Source of the DNA: Mesoaciditoga sp964503355 | GTDB taxonomy: Bacteria; Thermotogota; Thermotogae; Mesoaciditogales; Mesoaciditogaceae | Direction of reading: 5' to 3' | DNA length: 23,042 bases | Assembly (NCBI GenBank): GCA_964503355.1 | Contig: CAZCZS010000022.1 | Span: forward strand, 1-23,042 | Part shown: in pieces, positions 5,396 through 14,191 of the stretch | Numbering within the stretch: position 1 is the stretch's first letter | Layout of the letters: each line of letters opens with the position of its first letter | The notes under the pieces: model-generated | What the model saw: only the letters and a program-made list of their open reading frames with translations | The model's database searches: none | Told to the model about the DNA's origin: nothing | Position numbers and translations under genes: made by a program

Positions 5396-6589
5396 ATGAA
5401 CATCTCCGAAAGATCGAAAAACATACCAGCTTCTCCCATAAGAAAACTCGTTCCTTACGCTGATAAAGCCGAGAGGAATGGTATTCATGTTTATCATTTG
5501 AACATAGGTCAGCCAGATCTTGAGACACCAAAGGTGTACTACGAAAGCATAAGAAAGTATGAAGGTGTAGATGCGTACACGAATTCGGCTGGCTTATGGG
5601 AATTAAGGGAAAAGTTCTCCTCTTACTACAAGAAGTGGAATATCCCTTTTGATCCAGAAGAGATAATGATCACCGAGGGAGGAAGTGAAGCCGTGATCTT
5701 CGCGATCGCGGCAGTGGCCGATCCGAACGATGAGATAATCGTGATCGAGCCGTTTTACGCGAATTATCGGGCGTTTGCCGCTATGTTAAACGTGAAGGTC
5801 GTTCCGGTAACTTCCAAAGCTGAAGACGGATACAAAATGCCACCAATTTCGGAATTTCGAAAGGTTCTGACCGATCGTACACGGGCGATCCTATTTCCGA
5901 ATCCCGGTAATCCCACGGGAACCGTTTACACGTACGAAGAGTTGGAAAGCCTTGCGCAATTCGCCAAACGGAATGGCCTTTGGGTGATCTCTGACGAAGT
6001 TTACAGGGAGATCACGTTTGATGGTTTAAAAGCAACTTCCATGATGGAGTTCGATGAGGGAAATACCATAATAGTGGACAGTCTTTCAAAAAGGTTTAAC
6101 ATCTGCGGAGCGAGAATAGGGGCTTTTGCCACCAAAAACAAAGAAGTGTTTCGAGCGGCCATGAACATGGCGATGATGAGACTCTGTCCAAATCGCCTTT
6201 CTCAAATAGGAGCCATATCGCTCTTTGATTTGGATGATTCGTACTTTGAAAAAGTGAAAAAAGAGTACGAACGGAGAAGAGATATCGTTTACGAAGAGAT
6301 GAACAAAATAGAAGGGGTAATTGGCCCCAAACCACAAGGAGCTTTTTACTACGCCGCCAAAATACCGGTTGACGATGCGGAAACATTCGTGAAATGGATG
6401 CTCGAGAACTTTTCTCTTGATAAGAAAACGACGATGGTTTCACCATTGAGCGGATTTTACGTTACTCCTTCTCTTGGAAGAAACGAGATAAGAATAGCCT
6501 ACGTTCTCAAAGAAGAAGAATTAAGAGACGCCTGTAGAATCCTTGCAGAAGGTATAAAATCGTTCAATTCTTTGAAGGAGAAGGTTTAA
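5396..6589 (+). CDS. PLP-dependent class I/II aminotransferase (AspC-like)
   Basis: 397 residues of fold-type I. Visible are LNIGQPDLETP (35-45), ITEGGSEAV (92-100, cofactor phosphate region), NPGNPTG (169-175), SDEVYRE (199-205) and the Schiff-base lysine Lys232 in SLSKRF, with RIG at 240-242. C-terminal RNEIRIAYVL supplies the carboxylate-binding Arg. The family transfers amino groups between amino acids and 2-oxoglutarate; the Ile-gamma subfamily layout (NIGQPDLETP) points to aspartate or a related dicarboxylate/aromatic substrate, but specificity is not settled. If aspartate is the product it would feed the asparagine synthetase 1.5 kb away, which is inference only. The start ATG follows GAGGAGA; the stop TAA abuts murJ. 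Confidence 0.9.
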   Translation: MNISERSKNIPASPIRKLVPYADKAERNGIHVYHLNIGQPDLETPKVYYESIRKYEGVDAYTNSAGLWELREKFSSYYKKWNIPFDPEEIMITEGGSEAVIFAIAAVADPNDEIIVIEPFYANYRAFAAMLNVKVVPVTSKAEDGYKMPPISEFRKVLTDRTRAILFPNPGNPTGTVYTYEELESLAQFAKRNGLWVISDEVYREITFDGLKATSMMEFDEGNTIIVDSLSKRFNICGARIGAFATKNKEVFRAAMNMAMMRLCPNRLSQIGAISLFDLDDSYFEKVKKEYERRRDIVYEEMNKIEGVIGPKPQGAFYYAAKIPVDDAETFVKWMLENFSLDKKTTMVSPLSGFYVTPSLGRNEIRIAYVLKEEELRDACRILAEGIKSFNSLKEKV

Positions 6590-8101
6590 CTGTCGAAGGA
6601 AAAAAGTGTACTTTCGTTAACATCCCGAGCGGCAACCGGAACTTTGCTTAGCAGAGTGAGTGGTTTAGCGCGGGATGTTTTGCTTGCTTACGCATTTGGA
6701 ACGAGCTTTCAATACGACGCCTACGTGGTGGCGATTTCCATTCCATTTCTTCTAAGATCGATATTCGCGGAAGGCGGTCTTTCTTCAGCTTTCATTCCGA
6801 TATACAAACGTTTGAGAAAAAAGAACTCGTTCGCCACAAAGGTGTTTTTCTTCCTGTTGATATCCACCGGACTTATCTCTTTGATGTTGGTTATCTTTTC
6901 ATCGAACGTCGTGTATCTTTTTGCGACGGGATTGAGAACAAACGGCTTGGCTTTTACCTATGCGGTTATCATGGAGAGAATCACGGCCTTTTTCTTACTC
7001 TTCATAAGCTTGTGGGCTTGGGGAGCGAGCATGTTGAATTCTCACAACGTTTTTTTCGTGCCATCGCTCTCACCGATGTTCAACAACTTGTTCATAATAG
7101 GAGGCATAATCCTGTCTCCCTGGTTTCATCCTCATATAATCGCCGTTGCTCTAGGATTTTTGATCGGAGGTGCCTCCCAATTCATATTTGAGCTTCCTTT
7201 CTTGAGAAAAATTGGATTTAGGATGGTTCTTCAAAACGAAGGAAACACGACAAAGGCGACGAGAGAGTTTCTTCGCGCCTTCTTCTTCACCTCTTTATCC
7301 GTTGCCTTAGGGCAGGTGAATTTCTTTGTCGATACCAACGTCGCTTCAAGGTTAGCCACCGGAAGTATATCCGTTTTGCAATATGCGAATAGGATCTACC
7401 AGCTTCCAATGGGAATTCTTGTGGTCTCTTTGGCAAGTGTGTACCTTCCGGTGATGTCTTCAAAAAAGAACGTGCATGAGTTAAAGGAGTCCATTCACGA
7501 CGCTTTTGCGAAACTGTTTTTCATAATGGTACCTTCCACCGTGTTCATAATTCTTTTTTCTCGTCAGTTAATAGACGTCATCTACACACACGGTGCTTTT
7601 AGCTCACGAAGTGCGTTGTTGACTTCACAAGTACTCCTTCTTTACATCATCGGCTTTCCCTTTCAATCTTCTATCGTGGTCATGAACAGAGCGTTGTACG
7701 CCTTTAAAAGTGCTAAAGTTGCGACTTTGATAACGCTAGTTGGGGTCGTAACCAACGTCGCGGGTGATTTGACGTTGGGATTCAAATATTCGGTTAACGG
7801 GTTGGCACTTGCCACAACACTTTCCGCAATGGTAAGTTTTATGGTGCTCTATTTGGTGGAACGAAAGAAATATTCCATTCGCATTTCACAGGTGAAAATG
7901 GAGTTTTTCAAGATATTGCTTTCTTCTCTTTGTTCTGCTTTGCTGATTTATCCCTTTTTCAACATGAAAAATTCCTTCTTTTCTCTCACTCTCGGCTTTT
8001 TGGCGTTCGTTTCATCATTTTTGATGTTTTCTTATCTTTTCAAAAGTGAGAATGCCGACCGTATTTGGAAAATCCTTAACAAAAACAGAAAAAAACTATA
8101 A
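6590..8101 (+). CDS. murJ: Lipid II flippase MurJ, probable CTG start
   Basis: About 503 residues and roughly fourteen membrane segments. MurJ/MviN hallmarks are the N-terminal GTLLSRVSGLARDVLLAYAF and FAEGGLSSAFIPIYKR. The protein flips lipid II across the membrane for peptidoglycan synthesis. The first ATG/GTG/TTG in frame is TTG at 6644, but that would remove the first conserved element (SLTSRAATGTL). The frame is open back to the TAA of the aminotransferase. A CTG at 6590 directly follows that stop and lies nine bases after GAAGGAG (6574-6580), giving MSKEKSVLSLTSRAATGTLL, which matches normal MurJ N-termini. I therefore prefer CTG. It has no gap to the preceding gene and is translationally coupled. 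The MurJ family call is firm; the start is moderately sure. Confidence 0.92.
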   Translation: MSKEKSVLSLTSRAATGTLLSRVSGLARDVLLAYAFGTSFQYDAYVVAISIPFLLRSIFAEGGLSSAFIPIYKRLRKKNSFATKVFFFLLISTGLISLMLVIFSSNVVYLFATGLRTNGLAFTYAVIMERITAFFLLFISLWAWGASMLNSHNVFFVPSLSPMFNNLFIIGGIILSPWFHPHIIAVALGFLIGGASQFIFELPFLRKIGFRMVLQNEGNTTKATREFLRAFFFTSLSVALGQVNFFVDTNVASRLATGSISVLQYANRIYQLPMGILVVSLASVYLPVMSSKKNVHELKESIHDAFAKLFFIMVPSTVFIILFSRQLIDVIYTHGAFSSRSALLTSQVLLLYIIGFPFQSSIVVMNRALYAFKSAKVATLITLVGVVTNVAGDLTLGFKYSVNGLALATTLSAMVSFMVLYLVERKKYSIRISQVKMEFFKILLSSLCSALLIYPFFNMKNSFFSLTLGFLAFVSSFLMFSYLFKSENADRIWKILNKNRKKL

Positions 8102-8179
8102 AGAAAACTACAAAACAATTGCAAAGAATGACGAGTACGATCAATAAGGGGTTGATATTATTTAACAGAGGTGATTGAG

Positions 8180-8662
8180 ATGAAGATTTATGAGAAATTC
8201 AGAAACGAACTTAAGAAACGTCATTTGCGCATCACCTCTCAAAGAGAGGCGGTTCTTTCGATCTTCCTTGAAAACGAGGGAGAGCATCTTACGGCAGATG
8301 AGGTTTACGACAAGCTTTCGCATAAGAATTCCCACATAAGCAAGGCAACCATATACAGAACCGTGGATTTGCTCAAGGAGATGGGATTCTTATCGAAGGT
8401 GAATTTCGGGGACGGCATGGAAAGGTACGAGGTGAAAAATCGGAATGTTCACCAGCACCATCATCTGATCTGCACCAGATGTGGCCAGATCTACGAGATA
8501 AAAGAAGATCTTCTTGAAGAGGTCGAAAAGCTGATCGAAAAACGAACGGGATTCAAAATTTTGGATCATCAACTGAACTTCTACGGTATTTGTCCAAAGT
8601 GTCAGGCTTCAGAGGAAAAATCATCACCCAACAAGAGAGTAGTACGACAATCGATAAAGTGA
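8180..8662 (+). CDS. Fur-family metal-responsive repressor
   Basis: 160 residues from ATG 8180, which lies five bases after AGAGGTGA. An in-frame GTG at 8171 overlaps that ribosome site and is less likely. The N-terminal winged helix has LRITSQREAVL and the recognition helix SKATIYRTVDLLKEMGF. The C-terminal metal domain has HQHHHLICTRCGQIYEI and a second Cys pair, CPKC, giving the structural Zn(Cys)4 site. The position that is Asp in peroxide-sensing PerR is Glu here (IYE), as in Fur and Zur, so metal sensing is more likely than peroxide sensing. This rests on one residue. Neighbours suggest nothing decisive, though a ferritin-like gene is in the operon upstream. The C-terminal 37 codons are antisense to comEC. 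No clear Fur box was seen in the 78-base upstream gap. Confidence 0.92.
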   Translation: MKIYEKFRNELKKRHLRITSQREAVLSIFLENEGEHLTADEVYDKLSHKNSHISKATIYRTVDLLKEMGFLSKVNFGDGMERYEVKNRNVHQHHHLICTRCGQIYEIKEDLLEEVEKLIEKRTGFKILDHQLNFYGICPKCQASEEKSSPNKRVVRQSIK

Positions 8663-9950
8663 TCCAAAAGAATGCCACTGGTTCGACCGATACGGTAGAC
8701 AGTGGCATCTTTTTTGTAAGGTCTGCAACTCCATCTAAAATCTTCGCAAAAGGATAAATCCCCGCTCCAAATACCCTTTCAACAAGATGAAATCCCAAAA
8801 GGGCCGAGATGGAAAAAAGAAAAGCCCCTTCCAGCAGCACCATAACCAACAGAGGAACGATGGTCACGTTAAACACGAAAGAAAAAAGGTAGATCTTCGA
8901 GTAATGCAATATCAAAAATGGAATCACACCGATATTCGCGGCTATTGTGATGTTAAGAGATTCAGAAAGAAATTTTGGATGGAATTTCGGCAGTATCGGA
9001 AAGAAAAGTGCTATGGCTATGGTAGCCGAGTAGGAAAGCTGAAAAGAAACGTCGAACACGATCGAAGGATCGAAGAGGACTTCACACAATCCCACCAATC
9101 CCAGCACGTTCAATAGATGTTGAGGTCTGTCCAAGATCTTAAGCAAAGACCATAAGCCAAAGACAGAAACGGCTCTGAGTGTTGGTATGGAAAAGCCGGT
9201 TATGAAACCGTAGAACAAGACGACGAAAAACGTCATCGGATATTTCAACGTGTTCCATGGTATGAATTCGGAGAGAAAAAGAAGTGTAACAAAGGCGAGA
9301 AAGCCAACGTGCATTCCCGAAACCGAAAAGATATGCGCGTATCCTCCATCTTTATACGTTTGTCTTATTTCGTAAGAGGTGTCCTTTCTGCCCAAGAAGA
9401 TGGAAGAAATCGTGTCACTTTCGCAGAAAAGATATTTTTTCATTTCTTTGTATAGGAAATCGGAAACTTTTGAGCCGTAAGCGTACAGCTTTTCAAGCGG
9501 TCCGTTAAAACTCAACCAGAACGATTCGTCGGTTTTTATTCGTCCGTTTGCGTTTTCCACAAGTGCCATGAAGGTGTTTTGAATACGGAGTGGTTTATCG
9601 TTATTCGTGTATCGATTTAAGAACAGGTATAGATCTTTTCCCCTTATCCACTTGCCTTTCCAATGAAAGCGGACATGAGATAACTTAACAACATCAGCTG
9701 AAACGCTTCGCACGTTTCCTATCAAAAAGAATTTTCCATGTGGAAAATCCGAAGGCATTTCCAGCCAAACGAAACCCATCAAGAAAATGGCGAGAATTAA
9801 GATCACCTTCTTGACGTTGAGGAAGAAAAAGAGTGCCACGGAAATGGCACACAGAAAAATCGCAATTTCTTTCGTTTGAACAAGTGAAGAAAGGAGGGCT
9901 CCCGCTATTGTGGCCATGAAAAGGAAGAAAAATGGTGCCTTTTCTTTCAT
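8553..9950 (-). CDS. comEC: ComEC/Rec2-family DNA uptake channel protein (short form)
   Basis: 465 residues with many membrane segments. The competence domain signature is clear: GGYAHIFSVSGMHVGFLAF (residues 202-220), then GFSIPTLRAV (252-261) and DVSFQLSYSATIAIALFFP (300-318). ComEC carries single-stranded DNA across the inner membrane during transformation. The N-terminal soluble OB-like part is small (about 65-150), and the C-terminal metallo-beta-lactamase-like domain of full-length (about 750 residue) ComEC is absent, as in other short forms. The ATG at 9950 overlaps the upstream HD-GYP gene's stop by four bases (ATGA), so it is translationally coupled. Its last 110 bases overlap the convergent fur gene. 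No other competence genes are in the window. Confidence 0.9.
   Translation of the reverse strand: MKEKAPFFFLFMATIAGALLSSLVQTKEIAIFLCAISVALFFFLNVKKVILILAIFLMGFVWLEMPSDFPHGKFFLIGNVRSVSADVVKLSHVRFHWKGKWIRGKDLYLFLNRYTNNDKPLRIQNTFMALVENANGRIKTDESFWLSFNGPLEKLYAYGSKVSDFLYKEMKKYLFCESDTISSIFLGRKDTSYEIRQTYKDGGYAHIFSVSGMHVGFLAFVTLLFLSEFIPWNTLKYPMTFFVVLFYGFITGFSIPTLRAVSVFGLWSLLKILDRPQHLLNVLGLVGLCEVLFDPSIVFDVSFQLSYSATIAIALFFPILPKFHPKFLSESLNITIAANIGVIPFLILHYSKIYLFSFVFNVTIVPLLVMVLLEGAFLFSISALLGFHLVERVFGAGIYPFAKILDGVADLTKKMPLSTVSVEPVAFFWITLSIVVLLSCWVMIFPLKPDTLDKYRRSSVDDPKF
8672..8716 (+). terminator. Intrinsic terminator of fur, inside comEC
   Basis: ATGCCACTG (8672-8680) pairs with CAGTGGCAT (8700-8708). 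Within the loop ACCG/CGGT pairs again, and CTTTTTT follows. It lies within the coding sequence of the convergent comEC gene, so the same bases encode a late part of ComEC (antisense). Confidence 0.8.
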
Positions 9951-11977
9951 TTTTTTCTGAGTTTTGCCGCGAAATCTTCAAAGACGTTCAAAGAAGCTTC
10001 AACGACTTTTGGATCGAATTTTGTACCACTTGCTTTCTTTATCTCTTCGATGGCTTCATTTGCATTCATTTTTTTGAAATTCACCAACTCGTCAAATTCG
10101 TTGGCAACGGCGATTATTCTTGAAAGTAAGGGAATCTCTTCTCCTTTTAATCCATCAGGATAACCGCTTCCATCGAAATTCTCGTGATGAGACCTTATCA
10201 CAGCCTTATATCTTTGAGGCAGAGTGGAAGTTTCTATTATAAGCTCTCCTATCAAAGTGTGAGTTTTTTTTATGTCCAATTCATCCTCTGCGAGAACCGT
10301 TTTGGCATGTATGTAATGGGGTATTCCGACGAATCCTATATCGTGGAAAAGGCTACACCATTTCAGATCTTCCATTTTCTCCTCATCAAGAGATAAAACC
10401 TTTCCGATGTTTTCTGCCAACGCCGCTACCCTTTCTGAATGTCCTCTTGTTCTGGGATCTGTGGCTTCCAAGAGATCCACGATTTTTCTTAAAAGTTCTC
10501 GCTGATGCTCAAGCTCTAAAGAGTTAACCCTTTTTATCGTGAAGAAGGATGATACCAGTTTTCCAAACGTTTCCATCATGTACTTCGATTCTTCTGAAAA
10601 TTCAACATCTTTAAAAGCGTCCAGAAAGATATTTCCAGCGTACTTACCGTTTATCTGAATGGGTACAACGAGTGATTTTATTATTTCATTTCCAGTTGCC
10701 TTTACAAGTTCCTCCACCAATTCCGTTGGAAGCGTCATTTTATCTTTTTCCAAAAGGTAATCTACGACTTTAACTTCGTCTACTTTGTACATCCACTCCG
10801 CTTTCAAATCCAGTTTCATAAGTCTTTTTTCATCGTAATTGTCGCTGACGGCCAAATATTTCCATTTTTCTCCATCGACTATTGAAATAGAGCCCCCTTG
10901 CGCTTCGGGCACGAATTGCAACGCCACATTCAGAACATCTTTTGCGAATTCTTTTTCGTTTGAAAATGGAGATAGTTCTGAAATAAGACGAATCATCTTC
11001 GTGGTTCTTTCGTTCAATTTGTAAAGATGTTCTGTCACCTGTCTAAGTTGATCGGAAATTCGCGCAACCTCTTTTTCGGCTTTTTCTGTTTTTTCGGCTT
11101 CTTGTTTGATCTCTTCTACTCTCTTTTTGATCATGAAAGAAAGCGTCCTGTTCCATATCACAAAAATCACCATCAGGCTTGCCATTGCTATTCCAACTAT
11201 CATCAAAATTTCTATAGTTTGCCATGAACGTGGTGAATAAAAGGCATTCCCTTTCCATTTCTTCATGACGCTTTTCACGTAAGAAGAGGGAATTTTTGAA
11301 AATCCATCGTTTATCAGGTTCACCAGTGAACCATTTCCCTTCTTCACCGCTCGATAGATCTTCGAAGTGTACAATGCTTGAGAATATTTAAAATCGTTTA
11401 ACGATGCGTACTTGGAAAGATAATAAAATCCGGCTGGTTCATCCATCACGAAGATGTGTATCTTTTTTTCAACGGCCGCCTTTACCAAATCCGAATAAGA
11501 AGGATAGTAAAGGAGATCTTTTATTCCGTGTTCTGAAAGGTAAGTGGCGTCGTAATCTCCGCTTTTTACCCCTATTCTGAATCCTTTGAGCGTACTCAGA
11601 TCGTTTGTGATACCCGAAAGGTTTTTATCGAAAAAGACGACTGTTTTTACCTCATCGTACGGCTGTGTGAAATCGAGCTTTTTAGCCCTTTGTTTGGTGT
11701 AAAAAATTTCATCCACCACATCTGCTTGACCCTTCTCAACCATTGGAATGGCTTGAGCCCAATTTACAGCCAAGAGTTTAACGTTAACGCCCGTGACATC
11801 TTCCCATTTTTTCCACAGATCAACACATATTCCCTTGAGTTTTCCAGACGAGTCCAAAAAGGAATATGGAGGATAATTATCATCTAAAACCACTTTTATC
11901 GTTTTTATAGGAGTGGCATTTACCATTGAAAAAATCATCAACATCAACACAAAAACGAAGATCAAAATTTTTTTCAT
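9947..11977 (-). CDS. Periplasmic solute-sensing GAF/HD-GYP cyclic-di-GMP phosphodiesterase
   Basis: 676 residues. A signal peptide (1-21) is followed by an extracytoplasmic SBP_bac_3-type solute-binding domain (about 26-245, with DDNYPPYSFLDSSGKLKG and DFTQPY). A membrane segment (about 256-276), a coiled coil (280-330), a GAF-like domain (335-485) and an HD-GYP domain (about 490-670) come next. The HD-GYP domain has GHSERV (512-517), HDIGFVGIP (545-553), HH (597-598) and GYP (605-607), all catalytic or metal-binding motifs intact, predicting hydrolysis of cyclic-di-GMP. SBP_bac_3 domains usually bind polar amino acids, so this is likely a one-chain receptor for such a ligand (inference). 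It is followed with a four-base overlap by comEC and preceded 35 bases by hppA. Its ribosome site GGGGA is weak, which fits translation coupled to upstream genes. Confidence 0.92.
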   Translation of the reverse strand: MKKILIFVFVLMLMIFSMVNATPIKTIKVVLDDNYPPYSFLDSSGKLKGICVDLWKKWEDVTGVNVKLLAVNWAQAIPMVEKGQADVVDEIFYTKQRAKKLDFTQPYDEVKTVVFFDKNLSGITNDLSTLKGFRIGVKSGDYDATYLSEHGIKDLLYYPSYSDLVKAAVEKKIHIFVMDEPAGFYYLSKYASLNDFKYSQALYTSKIYRAVKKGNGSLVNLINDGFSKIPSSYVKSVMKKWKGNAFYSPRSWQTIEILMIVGIAMASLMVIFVIWNRTLSFMIKKRVEEIKQEAEKTEKAEKEVARISDQLRQVTEHLYKLNERTTKMIRLISELSPFSNEKEFAKDVLNVALQFVPEAQGGSISIVDGEKWKYLAVSDNYDEKRLMKLDLKAEWMYKVDEVKVVDYLLEKDKMTLPTELVEELVKATGNEIIKSLVVPIQINGKYAGNIFLDAFKDVEFSEESKYMMETFGKLVSSFFTIKRVNSLELEHQRELLRKIVDLLEATDPRTRGHSERVAALAENIGKVLSLDEEKMEDLKWCSLFHDIGFVGIPHYIHAKTVLAEDELDIKKTHTLIGELIIETSTLPQRYKAVIRSHHENFDGSGYPDGLKGEEIPLLSRIIAVANEFDELVNFKKMNANEAIEEIKKASGTKFDPKVVEASLNVFEDFAAKLRKK

Positions 11978-12012
11978 GTAATTCCCCTACTCGATCATAT
12001 TTGAGGTGTTCT

Positions 12013-14172
12013 TTATTTTGTGAAAAAGGGTAACGCTGGAAAAAGAGAACCGAAAAACAGAGAAAGGACCGCCATCAATTTTATCAGGATATCCATCGAT
12101 GGTCCAACGGTATCTTTGAGAGGATCGCCAACCGTATCTCCTATTATAGTCGCGTCGTGGGTTGCGGTTCCCCTTCCACCAAAATTTCCCATTTCAACGT
12201 ATTTTTTCGCGTTATCCATGGCGCCACCGGCATTCGCGGTAAATATGGCTATCATTATGGCCGACAGCAATCCACCCAACAAAACACCTGCCAACGCATC
12301 CTTTCCAAGCAGATATCCCACGATGAACGGCGTTATGACCGCTATAACCCCCGGTAAAAACATCTTGGAGATGGCCCCCGTTGCCGTTATGGAAATACAT
12401 CTGTTGTAATCCGGAAGGGATTCACCCTTTAGGATTCCAGGATCGGATTTGAACTGTCTTCTCACCTCTTTGACCATCAAAAATGCATTTTCACTCACTC
12501 CATCTATGAGTAAGGCGGAAAAGAAGAAAGGAAGCATAGCTCCACTTATAAGTCCTATAATGGTATAAGGATTGACCATGTTTATTATCGGGTTCAAACT
12601 TATCTCACCGGTAGTTTGAGCACTTGACCATATGAACGAAACTATCAAGGAAAGTGCGGCGAAAGCGGCGCTTCCGATTGCAAATCCTTTTCCTATCGCC
12701 GCCGTTGTGTTACCTACGGCGTCCAACTCGTCGGTGATGTCTCTCACTTTTGGTTCCAACTGGGACATCTGGGCTATTCCTCCCGCGTTATCGGCGATGG
12801 GGCCGTAGCTGTCTACGGTAACGGTGTAAGCCACAAAGGAAAGCATGCCAAGTGCGGCTATTCCTATTCCATACACTCCAGAGGAGAGGTAAGCTCCTAT
12901 CATCGCCGCTACGATGGTCAAAACCGGCCAAAAGGTTGATTTCATTCCAAGTGCAAGCCCGCCCGTTATGTTTATCGCTACACCGGTTTGAGAAGATTCT
13001 GCGAGGTGCTTAACCGGCTTGTAATCGTAAGAAGTGTAATATTCGCTGAATTTGCTTATGATCAAGCCGGCCGTTAAACCCGCGATTATAGAAAAGAACG
13101 GTCTCCATATGTTTGCAATTCCTCTTGCCAGAACATATTTATCCTGGAACACGTAATCTATCTTGAAAAGGTAGATTATCACGGCCGAAATGCCAACTGC
13201 CAAAACTCCCGTCACAACATTTCCAAGTGAAAGAGCGGCGCGCGCATCATTTGTTTTTCTCAACTTAACGAAGGCTATTCCAATCATCGCGGCTATTATT
13301 CCTCCACCGGCTATTGCGATTGGAAGATAGAGCAATTTGTAGTACTGAGTGGCCGTCATATTTTTATCGGCTATAGCCATGAACATGACAAGCGCTATGG
13401 AGGAAATTATGGAAGCCACATACGATTCGAGAATATCCGCTCCCAGTCCCGCCACATCTCCAACGTTATCTCCAACGTTGTCGGCTATTGTAGCCGGATT
13501 TCTGGCATCGTCTTCTGGAATATGTTCTTCAACTTTTCCCACCAAGTCCGCGGCCATATCCGCCGCTTTCGTGTAGATGCCACCGCCAACTCTGTCGAAA
13601 AGTGCTATAAGCGATGCGCCGAAAGAATAAGCGCTGACTATCATCACTCCATCTACGACGGAAATCCCATGAATATGAGTCATTCCAGTGGTTCGAATGG
13701 CATAGATGGAAGAAAAGTCGAATGAGCCCTTGAACACCATCATCACCGCTGTTAAACCCATCATCGAAAAACCAGCCACGACGAGTCCCATGACGCTTCC
13801 ACCGGAAAAGGCGGTGGTAAAAGCCTCAAAGAGCCCTTTTTTCGCGGATTCGGTTACCCTTACGTTGGTATGAGTTGAGATGTACATTCCAACTATTCCG
13901 GCCATCTCCGAAACGAAAGCTCCTACAAGCATCACAACGCCGTATCTTATTCTGAAAACCACGGAAATGAAGACGGCTATCAGTATAGCTATGATGGCTA
14001 TACGCTTCGCCTCTTCTTTAAGAAAAGCGGATGCCCCCTCTTGGATGGCTTTGGCCATTAAACGCATTTTTTCATTTCCTTGCGAACGCGAAAGGGCAAT
14101 ACGTGCCATCAGATAAGCCATAGCCACCGCTGCGAGTGCCGAAAAAAACGTGAAGTACAGACTCTTATCCAC
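12013..14172 (-). CDS. hppA: Membrane-bound ion-pumping pyrophosphatase
   Basis: 719 residues from GTG 14172, eight bases after AAAGGAG; an in-frame GTG at 14181 overlaps that site, so the shorter start is preferred. About sixteen membrane helices are expected. Substrate and Mg ligands are visible in ADMAADLVGKVE, PEDDARNPAT, DNVGDNVGD and, near the end, ATHDATIIGDTVGDPLKDT. GNTTAAIGKG has Ala where K+-independent enzymes have Lys, so K+ dependence is expected. GADILESY carries the Glu associated with Na+ transport in relatives, so this is likely a Na+ (or Na+/H+) pump like that of Thermotoga, driven by pyrophosphate hydrolysis. The start is about 20 bases after the xanthine-dehydrogenase-type large subunit stop, with no terminator between, so it is probably in the same transcript. 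Confidence 0.94.
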   Translation of the reverse strand: MDKSLYFTFFSALAAVAMAYLMARIALSRSQGNEKMRLMAKAIQEGASAFLKEEAKRIAIIAILIAVFISVVFRIRYGVVMLVGAFVSEMAGIVGMYISTHTNVRVTESAKKGLFEAFTTAFSGGSVMGLVVAGFSMMGLTAVMMVFKGSFDFSSIYAIRTTGMTHIHGISVVDGVMIVSAYSFGASLIALFDRVGGGIYTKAADMAADLVGKVEEHIPEDDARNPATIADNVGDNVGDVAGLGADILESYVASIISSIALVMFMAIADKNMTATQYYKLLYLPIAIAGGGIIAAMIGIAFVKLRKTNDARAALSLGNVVTGVLAVGISAVIIYLFKIDYVFQDKYVLARGIANIWRPFFSIIAGLTAGLIISKFSEYYTSYDYKPVKHLAESSQTGVAINITGGLALGMKSTFWPVLTIVAAMIGAYLSSGVYGIGIAALGMLSFVAYTVTVDSYGPIADNAGGIAQMSQLEPKVRDITDELDAVGNTTAAIGKGFAIGSAAFAALSLIVSFIWSSAQTTGEISLNPIINMVNPYTIIGLISGAMLPFFFSALLIDGVSENAFLMVKEVRRQFKSDPGILKGESLPDYNRCISITATGAISKMFLPGVIAVITPFIVGYLLGKDALAGVLLGGLLSAIMIAIFTANAGGAMDNAKKYVEMGNFGGRGTATHDATIIGDTVGDPLKDTVGPSMDILIKLMAVLSLFFGSLFPALPFFTK

Positions 14173-14191
14173 ACCCTCCACTCCTTTCTTT

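Noticed and set aside
8102..8179. Fur box or strong promoter before the Fur-family gene
   Set aside because: TATTAT at about 8155 lacks a good -35, and no clear inverted repeat of Fur or PerR type is present. It may be transcribed from the murJ operon.
8787..9116. Plus-strand frames inside comEC, HD-GYP, hppA and the hydroxylase genes
   Set aside because: They are antisense shadows with no family motifs or ribosome sites, lying opposite well-supported genes.
8553..9950. comEC truncated by frameshift because the beta-lactamase-like domain is missing
   Set aside because: Short ComEC forms lacking that domain are known, and no remnant was seen in other frames downstream, where fur is encoded.
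9944..9960. Programmed slippage at the seven-A run in the HD-GYP/comEC overlap
   Set aside because: The run is a Lys codon tract and the ATGA overlap already accounts for coupling; no fusion product is suggested.
12013..14172. Unusual ADMAADLVGK motif in the pyrophosphatase instead of the commoner DVGADLVGK
   Set aside because: As far as I recall the Thermotoga enzyme has the same variant, so it marks the subfamily rather than novelty.
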